Shown here in pieces: positions 10,741 through 22,438 of a DNA stretch of 64,000 nt (positions within the stretch are counted from its first letter, which is position 1; every line of letters starts with the position of its first letter). The position numbers and the translations under genes are program-made. Source of the stretch: Orientallactaga sibirica (Eukaryota > Chordata > Mammalia > Rodentia > Dipodidae); contig JAEOAD010002231.1 in the NCBI GenBank assembly GCA_036365145.1, positions 5,749,501-5,813,500 of the forward strand, written 5' to 3'. The notes beneath the pieces are model-generated. The model saw only the letters and a program-made list of their open reading frames with translations, ran no database searches and had not been told where the DNA came from.

Positions 10741-12021
10741 GTCATATTAACACAACCATACAATATTCAGTCTTTGAGACAGGTTGCTTTGTCTCAACAG
10801 ACTGTCTCTATGATTAAATTATTGAGTATTTCAGGTATTTGTTTTCTTATTTTTCTTTTATTTTTTTTTAATAAGTAGAAACTGTGTGGATACACCAGGT
10901 GTTGGTACCTTCATTTCCACCCTCACTGTCCTGACTCCACTGAGACTCCTTCTTAGCAATATTGCTGGTATTTACCATAGAATTGTGGGTTATGAGTTGA
11001 GACAGCATCAGTCAGTCATATTTGGGTGGGTGAAATGTCTCTGGATATTCCCTCCCTCCCTATGGCTCTTAAATTCTTTCCACCCCCTATTCCACAAAAT
11101 TCCCTGAGCCATGGTGGGTATAATTAAAGCCCATTTTAGTGCTGAGCTCTCAGCAGCTTCTGGATTTCTGCTTTGCCGTGGAAGCAGCACACTTGCCTAT
11201 CTCACCAGTTTCTCTGTGGTATCATCTGGGCCATAGCTGCTGTGCTAGGGGTGGTTCATCAATTGTCAGGGAATCAGTTATTTATTCTTGCCTTGTTTGG
11301 TTGTCCCTGGTTATCTTTCCTTTGAGGGGAAAATAGATTCTTCAACAGAGACAGAGATCAGGATAGGTTAAAGGGACTAAGCAATGTTAATTTAGAAAGA
11401 TTTTGATGAGTTCAGTTTCACCTTTGGAAGACTGGTAGGAGCTTCTAATTGCAGTACATGATCTTGGTCTCCATATGGTTCTGACTTCATTCCATGTCCA
11501 GCTGTGGGTTACTTTTCACTGAATATATCTCTTAGCCAATTAGAGAACTATTGGTTACCCATCTGGACTCTGTGTCACTATTGCACGGGTGTGTACATCT
11601 TGTCATGTTGGTCACTTTCATATAGCAGTGTCCCCTTCTTGTTCCCAATGTTGGCCATTTCCCCCAGCACCTTATGTGGTGATTTTCAGCACTATTACAA
11701 TCTAGCCATCTTGGAACTGGTACTTTCTTTGTGTGGGCAGCATTTGGTGTCTTTAGCAACAGGGTCTTATCTTTTACCTCATGTGAGTAATCAAGTGCTT
11801 TGACAGAAGCCTGTCTTGTCTTGGACACCTCTTAGGTCTCTCCAATAAATAGCTCACTGTGATTTGTAACCAATTTGTGGCACTGGAAGTTACAAGCAAG
11901 AGCCAAATGTTTTAGGATTAGGTTTCATTGAACCCTCTCGAGGGTCTTTTGTACCAGACCACCCCTCAATGCTTGTATTGAGGGTTTTATCTTTTAGTCT
12001 GCTATCCAGGACAAAAATTTT

Positions 12022-12222
12022 TAGATATTTTATTTTTGTTTATTTGACAGAGAGAGAGGGGAGAGAGAGAATGGGTGTGCCGGGGCCCCCAGCCACTACA
12101 AACAAACTCCACACACATGCACCCCCTTGTGCTTTTGGCTAATGTGGGTCCTGGGGAATCAAACCTGAGTCCTTTGGCTTTGCAGGCAAATGCCTTAATC
12201 ACTAAGCCAGGTCTCCAGCCCC
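12022..12222 (-). repeat. DIP SINE, reversed, inserted in L1
   Basis: Complement layout from TATTTTATTTTTGTTTATTT to AAGCCAGGTCTCCAGCC. L1 sequence continues on both sides with CAGGACAAAAA / CAGGAAAAAGG flanks. Confidence 0.85.
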
Positions 12223-13007
12223 AGGAAAAAGGTTTTTATGGTACTAATTCATTTTGGATTTGGTTTTGTGTATATCTCTCCCCACCCTCCCATTCCCTTA
12301 CCCCAAACCTTTACATCCCTCTTATCTGTCCCTCTATTTGCTTGTCAGTTACACCTGCAAATCAAGCTATTCCAGGTTAGGAAACACAGATGAGAGAGAA
12401 CATGCTGTGTTTGTCTTTTGGTGCTTATCTGAATTCATTTAGTATGATCTATTCCAACTTTATCCATTTTCCTACAAATTTTATTATATCATTTTTCCTT
12501 ACTGCTGAGTAAAATTCCATTGTGTACATGTGCCATATATTCATTATCCATTCATCAATCAATGCACATCTGAGTTGATTCCACTTCTAAGCTATTGTGA
12601 ATTAAACAGCTATAAACATGGTTGAGCCAATATCTTTGCAGGGAAGAACAGAGCCTTTAGGATATATGTCCAGTAGCTGGGTCAGTTAGTAGCTCTATTT
12701 CCATCTTTGTCAGGAGTCTCCATATTGATGTGCATAGTGGTTGTACAAGTTTGCACTCCCACTAGCAGTGAATGAGGGTTTCTCTTTCCCAGTATCCTCA
12801 CCATTTATTGTCACTTGATTTTTTAATAATTGCCATCATTTCTGGAGTAAGCAGGAATCTCATTGTTCTTTTAATTTGCATTTCCCTGATGGTTAAGGAT
12901 GTTGAACATTTTCTTAGGTGACTATTAGCCATTTGTATTTCTTTGAGAATTCCCTATTTAGTTCTGTGCCACATTTTTTGAGTAGATTGTTTGATATTTT
13001 TATTGCT

Positions 13008-13036
13008 TGTTTTTTTTTTTTTTTTTTTTTTTTTTT
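13008..13036. repeat. Poly(T) run inside L1 ORF2
   Basis: A run of about 28 T within ORF2 sequence, with L1 continuing on both sides. It may be an expanded T tract rather than a retroposon tail. Confidence 0.85.
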
Positions 13037-13410
13037 CTGAGTTCTATGTATATTCTGGATATTAGGCCTCTGTCAGTGGTATAGCTGGTGAAGTTTTTCT
13101 CCCATTCTGTGGGTAGTCTATTGTCTCTGTTTATGGCATGTTTGTGAAAAGCTCTTTAGCTTGACAAGATCTCAATGATTGAGTCATTGCTTAAAATTTC
13201 CTGGGCTACTGGGGTATTGTTCAGGGAGTCTTTCCCCACGTCTATATCATAGAAAGTTCCCCCTATTTTTTCATTCAGTACTTTGAGAGTTTCAGCTCTT
13301 ATATTGAGGTCTTTAATCTATTTGGAGTTAATTTTTGTGCATGGTGAGAGGAATGGATCTAGTCTTATTTTTTTCTAAATTTTTTCAGTACTATTTGTTA
13401 AGTATGCTAT

Positions 13411-13802
13411 TGTAGCAGACAGCTTCAGGTTCGCTGAGATGAACTTCCAGACCAGGCACAGTTATGGAGGAAGGGATATTATTTATTGAAGCTTACAGAT
13501 CCAGGGGAAGTTCCATAATGGCAGAAGAAGTGGCCTGCTCTCACAAGGCCAGGCAAGAGAGCAAGAAACCAACCAGCCACCACAGCACACAGAGCAAAAC
13601 TACAGCCAAAAGGTCACACAGCACACTTCAGGAACTCCTGCTAGGCACATTTGCATATCTTTACAATGGAATCTCAAACCCATACCATTAACACCTTAAG
13701 ACCGGCCCCCAGTGACATTGCCTCTAGCAAGGTGATTGCAGATGCAAACTATAACTAGTAAAACACTGAATATATTGGGGGACATATATTCAAACTACCA
13801 CA
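13411..13802 (-). repeat. Solo LTR, MT-like MaLR family, inside L1
   Basis: 392 bp with TG...CA ends and a perfect 5-bp target duplication GCTAT (13406-13410 and 13803-13807). L1 ORF2 sequence resumes on both sides. It belongs to the same family as 7990-8356 and must be younger than the L1 it splits. Confidence 0.9.
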
Positions 13803-14226
13803 GCTATCATTTATCCAGTGTATGTTGTTGGCTTCTTTGTCAAACAAAGATCATGTAGCTGTAGTTACTTCAACTAAGGGCTGGGTCTTCTGTTCTGTTC
13901 CATTGGTCTATATGTCTGTTTTATGCCAGTACCTTGCTGCTTTTGTTACTATGGTTTTGTAGTATAGCTTTAGATTAGGTATGTAATACCTCCAAAGGTG
14001 TTTCTTTGACTGAGGATATTTTTGAATATCCAGGGCCTTCTGCTATTCCATATGAATTTTGACATTATTTTTTTTATCTCTGTGAAGAATTATACTGGGG
14101 ATTTTATTGGTATTGTGTTGAATCTGTGTATTGCTTTTGGTAAAATTTCCACTTTTACAATATTAATTCTACCTATCCAGGAGCATGGAAGGTTCTTCCA
14201 TCTTCTCATGTCCTCCTCAGTTTCTT

Positions 14227-14402
14227 TCTTCCTCCTCCTCCACCTCCTCCTCTTCTTCTTCTTCTTCTTCTTCTTCTTTTCTTCTTCTCCATGAGAGAGA
14301 CTGTAGCCCAGAGTCTCAGGGTGGCCTTGAACTCACAGTGAACCTCCTTCCTCTGGCTCCCGAGGTGCTGGGCTTAAAGGTATGCACCACCACACCCAGC
14401 AT
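14227..14402 (-). repeat. B1 SINE, reversed, inside L1
   Basis: TTC/TCC-rich tail (14227-14290), then CAGGGTGGCCTTGAACTCAC and GGTGCTGGGCTTAAAGGTA. CTCAGTTTCTT flanks both sides (14216-14226, 14403-14413). Confidence 0.85.
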
Positions 14403-14491
14403 CTCAGTTTCTTAATTGAGTATTTTTTTGTTTTCATCATATAGGTCTTTTACTTCCTTGGTTAGTGTTGTTATTCCAGGGTATTTGATTT

Positions 14492-14496
<5 letters not shown>

Positions 14497-14534
<38 letters not shown>
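14497..14534. repeat. (GT)n microsatellite in L1 ORF2
   Basis: About 38 bases; L1 reverse transcriptase sequence continues on both sides. Confidence 0.95.
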
Positions 14535-14537
<3 letters not shown>

Positions 14538-16215
14538 GTTAGCCTTGATGACTTCTTTCTCTGTATATTTGTCTTTTGTGTATAGGAAGGCTACTCATCT
14601 TTGTATGTTGATTTTGTATCCTGACACTGCTGAAGGAATTTATCACCTTTGAAGTTTTCTGGTAGAGTTTTCTGGGTCATTTAGGTTTAGGAACATGTCA
14701 TCTACAAATAGGACTAGCTTGATTTCTTCCCTTCCAATTTGTATCGCATTTATATCTTTCTCCTGTCACATGGCTTTGTACGGGACTTCTTACTAGAAGA
14801 AGAGCAGTGATGAGAATGGACACCCCTGTCTTGTTCCCAATCTTAATGGGATCCTCTTGAGTCTTTCCCCATTAAGTATGATTGGGGCTTTATATGCTTT
14901 GCATATAGCCTTTATTATGTTAAGGTATAGTCACTCCATGCCTAGTCTCTACAGTGTTGTACTTTATTGAAGACTTTCTCTGCATCAATTGTATTAACCA
15001 TTTAGTTCTTGTTTTTAAGTTTATTTATATCATGCATTACATTATTGATTACTATATTTTGAGCTATCCTTGTATCCTTGGGATGAAGCTTACTTGATTG
15101 AGCTGAATAATGCTTTTGATGTGTTGCTAAATTAAGTTTTTGAGGATTTTGTTCAGTATATTTGCATCTAAGTTCAACAAGGATATAGGTATATAGTTTA
15201 CTTTTCTTGTAGTAGCTCTGGTTTTTGTATTAGGGATATCCATAGAAAGAGTTGGGGAGCATTCCCTGTTCTCTGATTATGTGAAAAATCTTGAGAAAAA
15301 GTTGTTTTAGTTCTTCAATGTTGATTTGGTAGAATTAGGCTGAGAATCCATCAGGTCCTAGACTTTTCCTCTGAGGGAGGTGTGTTTTTTTTATTATTAT
15401 TACATTTTCAATCTAAATGGATGTAAGAGGTTTGGTAAGGAGATTTATCTGCTCTGGATTTAGTTTTGGTAGGTGGTATGAGTCTAGGAATTCATTCATT
15501 TCTTCCAGGTAATCCAATTTTGAGGAATAGGGTTTTGGAACTATGTCCTGGTGATTCTTCCAATTTAATTGGTGTCTGTTGTGACCTCTCCCTTTTTATC
15601 TTTAATTGTGTTAATTTGAGAATTTTCTCTTTTTTTGTTTTATCAAATTGTACTGGGGTTTATCAATCTTCTATATTTTTTTCAAGAAACCAGCTCTTGG
15701 TTTCATAGATTTCTTAACTGTTTTCTTAGTTTCCAGTTCATTAATTTCAGCTCTGATCTTAATTATTTTGTTCCATCTGGAACTCTTAGGGTTGGATTGT
15801 TCTTGTTTTTTACCCAGTGCCTTTAGGTGGATGGTTAGGCTTCTAATTTGAAATCTCCCTGTCTTTGTTATAAAGTCATTTAGGGCTATGAATTTTCACT
15901 TTATGACTGCCTTCATTGTGTCCCATAAGTTTTTATTATGATGTGTTTTTGTTATCCTTCAGTTCTAGAAATTTTAAAATTTCCTTTTGGATTTCTTCCA
16001 TGGCCCACTTATTGTTTAATAGCATGTTGTTCTACCTCCAGGAGCTGATTTAACTTCTGCTATCTCTCTTGTTATTAATTTTAGCTTTAATGTATTGTGG
16101 TTTCATAAGTTGCAGGAAGTAATGTCAATTTTCCTAAAATTATGGTTTATGCTTTACGCCCTAATATTTGATCTACTTTGGATAAGGTTCTGTGGTCTAC
16201 TGAGAAGAATGTGTA

Positions 16216-16641
16216 TTATGGAGAATTATAGTGGAATGTTCTGTAGATGTCTGTTAAGTCTAATTGATCTATGGTGTTGTTGATATTTATTATTTCCATA
16301 CCTGTTTCCTGCTTCAATAATCTGTGTATTGATGATAGTAGGGTATTGAAATCCTCTACTATGATGTTACTGGGATTTATTTCTGGCTTGTTTTCAAGTA
16401 GGTTTTGCTTTATAGACTGTGGCCTACCAGTGTTTGGTGTGTATAGATTTATGATTATGATGTCTTCTTGTTGGATCATTCTCTTGATGAGTAAAAAGTG
16501 TCCTTCTTTGTCCCTTTTGATTACTTTTGGCTTGAAGTCTATTTTGTCAGGTATTAATATAGCCACATCCACTTTTTTCTTATTTCCATTTCCTTGGAAA
16601 ACCATTTTCCATCCCTTCACCTTGAAGAGGTGTCTATCCAA
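16216..16641 (-). pseudogene. L1 ORF2 endonuclease-domain fragment
   Basis: Minus-strand open frame of 141 codons matching the apurinic endonuclease domain at the ORF2 N-terminus. Visible hallmarks are INLYTPNTG and, further on, EDFNTLLSSI, the counterpart of the GDFN metal-site motif with Gly replaced by Glu. TDIYRTFH follows, as in L1 proteins. This domain nicks target DNA during retrotransposition. It is the longest surviving frame of this L1. Confidence 0.85.
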
Positions 16642-17462
16642 AGTGGTAAGGTGGGTTTCTTGAAGACAACCGATGGAAGGGTCCTTTATTCTGATCCACC
16701 CTGTTAATTTATATCTCTTTAAAGTGAGTTAGGTGAGTTATGACCATTAATATTTAATGTTATAACTGTGAGGTTCAATTTAGTCCATGCCATATTTGAG
16801 GTTCTATGGGGTTTGCTCCTCTCTTGGGCTTTGAACATTTTCATGCCTGCTCTAGTTTTAGTTATTGTGTTTCCCTCTTGTAGGCTCTGGAGATTGATTG
16901 TTCTACTCTTCTGTTGAACAAGGAGTATTCCCTAAAGTGTTCTCTGTAGGTTTGGTCTTGTGTTCATTTAGTCATAGAACTGGCTTTTATCATGGAAGAT
17001 TTTCCTTTCACCAACTATTATGAGGAAATACTTTCACTGAGTACAGTAGTTTGGGTTGGGAGCCATAATTTTTTTCAACTTTGAAGTGCTCCATTTAAAG
17101 CAGATCTGGCTTTCAAGGTTCCATTGAAAAATCTGAGATAATTCTGATACAACTGCTGTTACGTGTAATAAGTTGTTTTCTCTTGCTGCCTTTAGCAGTC
17201 TCTTTGTTTTTGTTGTTTAGAGTTTTAACTATCATGTCCTTGGAGAGTTTCTCCTTTGGTCCAGTCTGTTTAGTGTTCTGTGAATTCTTGTATCTGGTGG
17301 GTCTCTATTTCGAGAGGATGGGAAAGTTTTCTTTAATAATTTTGTTGAGTATATTCCCCATGTCTATAGCCAAAATTTCTACCCTTTTTGACTTACCCAT
17401 GATCCAGATTTTTGGTCATTTTAGAGTATCCCACAATTTCCTCATATCCTGTTTGCATGACT

Positions 17463-19450
17463 TTTTTTAAATTTATTTTTATTCTTTTTATTTTTTATTG
17501 ACAACGTCCTTAATTGTAAACAATATCCCATGGTACTTCCCTCCCTCCCCCCACTTTCTCCTTTGAAACTTCACTCCCCATCATATTCGCCCCCACCAAT
17601 AAGTCTCTCTTTTCATTTTGATGTCATGATTCTTTCCTCCTATTAAGATGGTCTTGTGTAGGTACTGTCAGCCACTGTGAGGTCTTAGATATTCAGGCCA
17701 TTTTGTATCTGGAAGAGCACATTGTAAGGAGTCCTACTCTTCCTTTGGCTTTTACATTCTTTCCACCCCCTCTTCCACAATGGACCCTGAGCCTCAAAGG
17801 TGTGTTAGAGATGTTTCAGTGCTGAGTACTCCACTTTCCTTCTTCTCAGCACCATGGTGCCTTCTAAGTCATCACAAAGTTGCCACCATCTGAAAAGAGA
17901 AGCTTCTCTAACTGAAAATGAGAATAACATTAGTATATTAGTATGGACATTAAGAGAAGTACTTACTGGGCAGTTTGGTGAGCATAGTATATACATTGAG
18001 CCAGACACTAGCAGACGTTGTTACACCCCTAGGGTCCATTACTAGTCTTGTCATAGGTTTTCGTATCAGGGATATATTCCCTCCCATGGAGCAGGCCTCC
18101 AGTCCAATTACAGTGGTTTGTTTCCCCCATATCAGACATGCCACTATTGCACCCATTGGCTCATTTGGCCTGGCTGGCCAAATTTAAAGCTTGCAGTGTT
18201 CACTGTTGAGTACCTTCTCTGGTGTTTTCTCTCTCCCATTGAACTGCATGTAGTGTAGCTTTTTCCAACTTTCTGTCAGCTGGTCCACATAGAGGAGGCT
18301 TTCAGCTCAGCTCCAGCAGGATTTCTCAGTGACCTTGCAGCCCAAGTATGTGCAGTCTTCAGAAAGAGGGCCTTACCATCTATTCCTGGTGGGAAACCAA
18401 GGACCTCGGCAATGGCCTATAATGTTTTGGGGTATCTGTGACCTCCATGGCCAACAACTCACTGGAAGGTATCCCATCCCTGGCACTGAAAATTTTCTAG
18501 TAACAATATATGGCTTCTGAGTGTTCTATTGTCCAGAAAAGTAGGTTTCCATATGACTTATTTATATCCTCTTAGATTTTGATTAGCCCTTCCTCCACCT
18601 TTCCTTTACTCAGTCTCTTCCCCTGACCTCCCTTAGGCCTTTTCACCCCTATTAATCTGTTTTTCTACTTACATATATACAATACCATCATATTAAGTCC
18701 CCATCCCTCCCTTTCTATTCCCTTTATATAACCTTTCTAGCTTCTGTTACTGAGTTTTATTCCTACTCACATAGAAGTCCAATCATTTGTAGCTAGGATC
18801 CATATATGAGAGAGAACATGTGATGTTTGGCTTTTTGGGCCTGGGTTACCTCACTAAGTATAATCCTTTCCAGATACATCCATTTTCCAACAAATTTCAT
18901 AACTTCATTTTTCATACCTCTGAGTAGAACTCCATTGTGGAAATGTGCCACATCTTCATTATCCATTCATCAGTTGAGGGACATCTAGACTGGTTCCATT
19001 TCTTAAGTATTGTGAATAGAGTGGCAATAAAAATGGTCAAGCAAGTATCTCTAAGGTAGTGAGATGAGTCCTTAGGATATATGCCTAGGAGTGGTATAGC
19101 TGGGTCTTATGGTAGATCTATTTTAAGCTGTCTCAGGAACCTCCACACTGATTTCCACAATGGCTGGACCAGATTGCATTCCCACCAACAATGTAGAAGG
19201 GTTCCTCTTTTTCTGCATCTTCACCAGCATTTATAGTCATTTGTTTTCATGATGGTAGCCAATCTGACAGGAGTGAGGTGGAATCACAATGTAGTTTTAA
19301 TCTTCATTTCCTTTATGACTAAGGATGTAGAACATTTTTTAAATGTTTATATGTCATCTGTATTTCTTCTTCTGAGAACTCTCTATTTAGTTCCATAGCC
19401 CATTTTTTAATTGGGTTGTTTGATTTCTTATTACTTAATTTTTTTTAAAC
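17463..19450 (-). mobile_element. L1 3' part, minus strand
   Basis: Begins with a T/A-rich 3' tail and the C-rich block that is the complement of the GGGGGAGGGAGG region of this L1's 3' UTR. The UTR continues to about 18800, then the ORF2 C-terminal portion runs to about 19440. It is directly adjacent to the ORF1 part of the L1 ending at 17462. I could not find its target duplications. Confidence 0.75.
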
Positions 19451-19547
19451 TTACCAAATTATTGGACTCCTGAACAATTTTTGTTTTCTTTTTTATTGCT
19501 GTTGTTATTCTACTGGTCAGCTGCACCAGACTTTGTTCATCCATTGC

Positions 19548-19944
19548 TGTAGTCCATGCTGCTGGGAAGAACCTCCAAACCAGACACACAGGTTATAGGA
19601 GGAAGGGTTTATCCGAAGCTCACAGATCCACAGGAAGTTCCATTGATGGTAGAAGAAGCTAGCACCCTTTCACAGGTCGATGCAGAGGGAAAAATATCAC
19701 CACAAGCTACCAGCACCACAAATAAGCAAACAACTGGTTAAAAAAAAAAAAAAAAAGAGCAGGGACTCAGCAGAACACACTGTGCATATCTCAGCTGTAA
19801 ATCAGATCTGCTCCCAGGAATACCTTTGGGCTAGACCTCAGGATTCACACCCAGTGCCACCTCTTCCAACCAGGTGGATTTAAATCTAAGTTTTAATAAA
19901 AACATCCAAGTCTATTGGGGGAGCATAACATTCAACCTACCACA
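19548..19944 (-). repeat. Solo LTR, MaLR-related
   Basis: 397 bp. The minus strand starts TGTGGTAGGTTGAATGTTAT and ends GGACTACA. TTGC flanks both sides (19544-19547 and 19945-19948). A poly(A) run interrupts it near 19740. Confidence 0.75.
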
Positions 19945-20072
19945 TTGCACCTTCTGCAAGTCACTTGTGTCCTTATTTTGAAAAATTATGAATAGAGATG
20001 TTTTAAGCATCCGTGAAGATTGTTTTATTGTGTGTGTGCAATTCATATGTGTTTGGTTTGAATATGCATGTG

Positions 20073-20350
20073 TGTTATGGTTTGAAAGTCAAATGTCCTC
20101 AATAGGCCCATGTGTTTGAAGATTTGATGCCCATATGGTGGTACTGTTTGAGAAGGTTGTAGAAACGTTCAGCCTTGCTGAATAAAGAGAATCAGTAGGC
20201 ATGGGCCATGAAGTTTTATAGCCAGACCCCACTTCCTGTTCATCCTCTGCTAAATGATACTTCCTTAGTATGCTTCAGAACTATAAGTCTGTGTGAACCC
20301 TTCCTTAAGCTAATTTGTGTCTGTTAACTGGTCACAGAAATAAATAATAT
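20073..20350 (+). repeat. MaLR LTR (ORR1/MT-like), plus strand
   Basis: Starts TGTTATGGTTTGAAAG and carries the usual MaLR order: CCCATGTGTTTGAA, a purine-rich middle, CCACTTCCTGTTCATCCTCT, and an end with GTCACAGAAATAA. It is diverged; no target duplication was resolved. Confidence 0.7.
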
Positions 20351-20389
20351 GGTGGGTGAGATGCATGTGGACATGTGTGCATCTTTGTA

Positions 20390-20622
20390 TGGAGTCAAGA
20401 TGACAAACTGAAGTGTCTTTCTTCTGACCACCTTTTTAATGACAGGGCTCTTATTGGCCTGGAGCTCACAAATAAGACTAAACTGGCTCCTCAATGAGCC
20501 TCAGGGATCTGCACAGACATGCACTACCACACATGGTATTTTTACATGGGTTCTGGGGATCAACCTCAGGTCTTTATACTTCAGGGTCAAGCACTTTGGA
20601 AGCTAAGCTTTCTGCCCAGCCC
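20390..20622 (-). repeat. B3-like SINE, reversed
   Basis: GACAGGGCTCTTATTGGCCT, GGAGCTCACAAATAAGACTA, TGGGTTCTGGGGATCAACCT, ending AAGCTTTCTGCCCAGCCC. Confidence 0.7.
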
Positions 20623-21106
20623 GTGAACAGATTTTGGAAAACATTTTTATTTTTCTAGGTTAAGTAACTAGGAGCTAGGTTACTATAACATATGGTAAAT
20701 GCATATATTACACAAGAAGAGTGCAAAATGTTTCATATCAGATGTTCTATTTTTTATTCATAATGGCAGTACATGAAGGTTTACCTTGTTTCATAGACTT
20801 GTGCATCATATAAAGTACACTACCAACTTTGGTAGCTTTTATCTTCTCCACAATTCCTTCATATTTCATGAGTTTCATTCTGTTCTTTGCTCTTTGTTAT
20901 CTGTTTCTTTGGTTTAGGTAGTGCTTGTTATTTTTGTTTTGTTATATTGTTTTCTTATTTTGTTATATTGTTTTGTTTTAAGTTTCTTAAAGGGAAGCAG
21001 AGATGATGGCTCAAATTGCTCTTTACTGGCATAGAAATGCATGTGTATCTAGCAATTTCTAGTAATCACTGCTTTACCCAAATCTTTTTTAAAAATGTAC
21101 ACGAGG

Positions 21107-21330
21107 GCTAGAGAGATACACTAGAGGTTCTGGCACTTGCCCGGGAAGTATGAATATCCAGGTTCAATTCCTCAGTACCCACGCAAGCCACATAAGCATC
21201 ACATGCATCTGGAGTTTGTTGGCAATGGCTAGAGGCCCTGGTGCACCCATTCTTGCTCTCTTTATATCTGTCTCTCTCTCTCTCTCTTTCTCAAATAAAT
21301 AAATAAATAAAATATTTTTCTAAAAAATAC
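21107..21330 (+). repeat. DIP SINE
   Basis: GGCTAGAGAGATACACTAGA head, GGTTCAATTCCTCAG box, TC tail and AAATAAATAAATAAATAA. Confidence 0.85.
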
Positions 21331-21337
21331 ATGTGAG

Positions 21338-21662
21338 GCTAGGGAGATGTTTGAGTCAGGGAAATGCTTGCCTCTCAAGCCTGAAGAACGAGGTCTGATC
21401 CCTAGCATCCACATAAAAGCCAATAATCCCAGGGCAAGGGATGTAGAAACAAGAGGAATCCTAGGACTTGCTGGCTGGCTCATCTACTAATTGGTGAGCT
21501 CCAGTTTCAATGAGACACACACACTCTCAAAAAATGTGGTGAACAATGTTTGAGGAAAACACCCAACATTGACTGCTGGCCTCCAAACATGTACATATGA
21601 GTGTATGCACACTCACACATAATAACATGCATACACACACATGCACACACACCACACACACA
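21338..21662 (+). repeat. B3-like SINE with CA-rich end
   Basis: GGCTAGGGAGATGTTTGAGT head, CTGATCCCTAGCATCCACAT, CTAATTGGTGAGCTCCAG, then TGACTGCTGGCCTCCAAACA and a CA-rich tail. Confidence 0.75.
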
Positions 21663-21711
21663 AGAATGTTCTATTTTATTTAGCTAAAAGTAATTTTTAA
21701 TTTCCTACATC

Positions 21712-21796
21712 ATTCCTTGCAGTACTAAGGACTGAAAGGAGAAGTTCATCCATGCTAGGCAGAATCTTTACTACGGAGCTACATCTCCAGCCCACC
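21712..21796 (-). repeat. ID-like tRNA SINE, reversed
   Basis: CCTTGCAGTACTAAGGACTG, then CTAGGCAGAATCTTTACTAC and GGAGCTACATCTCCAGCCC, the complement of a tRNA-like head. Confidence 0.55.
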
Positions 21797-21859
21797 CCAG
21801 CAATGAGAGGTTTTTCTTTGCTTGTTTGTTTGGTAATGGTTGCTATTGTTTTTGTTTTT

Positions 21860-21972
21860 TTCTGACAAAGTTTCACTATGTAGCTCAGGCTGGCTTTGAA
21901 CTTGAGATATTTCTGTCTCACCCTCACATCTGAGTACTAAGATTACAAATTTGTGCCATCATGTCCAGCTGT
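21860..21972 (-). repeat. Old B1-like SINE, reversed
   Basis: TTTCACTATGTAGCTCAGGC, TGGCTTTGAACTTGAG and GAGTACTAAGATTACAAATT. It adjoins an ID-like piece on its left. Confidence 0.7.
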
Positions 21973-22438
21973 GTGATAAATTGCTTAACCAATTTCTTGT
22001 GTAGAAGCATGTGTTTCAATGTCCACATGTGAATTTCACAAATTTTTGTATTTTGATGTTTCACATTTCATCCAATTATGGTTATATTATAGACTGTATT
22101 ATTTTAAATCCTTTTCTAAGGCTTCTTTTTACTAGTTTGTCCTGAGCCAAGTTTTCTCAATATTTTCTTGAGAAAATATGTGTCTTCTGTTGCTCTTATA
22201 TTCAGTAGTCTGTAAATGATAGGCTTCATTAAGGGATTATGTTAACACACTGAAGCAGGTTTCCTTTCTATTTCTATCTATTATTAAAAGTAGTTTATTT
22301 AACTATATATATATATATGGCTTTGCTTCATATATATTTCAGATCTCTTGTTATATACATGTGTGTTTGTTTTTTGTATATGTTTTATCTTTTTTTAAAC
22401 TTTAAACTCAATATCTTACATATATACAGCCACATATC

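Larger units (their letters stand above)
10868..17462 (-). mobile_element. Near full-length L1, minus strand, with nested insertions
   Basis: Reverse-oriented LINE-1 over about 6.6 kb. The 3' UTR is at about 10868-12430, ORF2 at about 12430-16700 and part of ORF1 at about 17090-17462. The ORF2 catalytic box of the reverse transcriptase (FVDDM on the minus strand) is near 14690-14710. It is interrupted by a DIP SINE (12022-12222), a solo LTR (13411-13802) and a B1 (14227-14402). Many stops show it is dead. The upper end is cut in ORF1, where another L1 3' end abuts at 17463. Confidence 0.85.

Noticed and set aside
16271..16663. Plus-strand open frame of 130 codons
   Set aside because: Antisense of the L1 endonuclease domain, which is the real coding strand.
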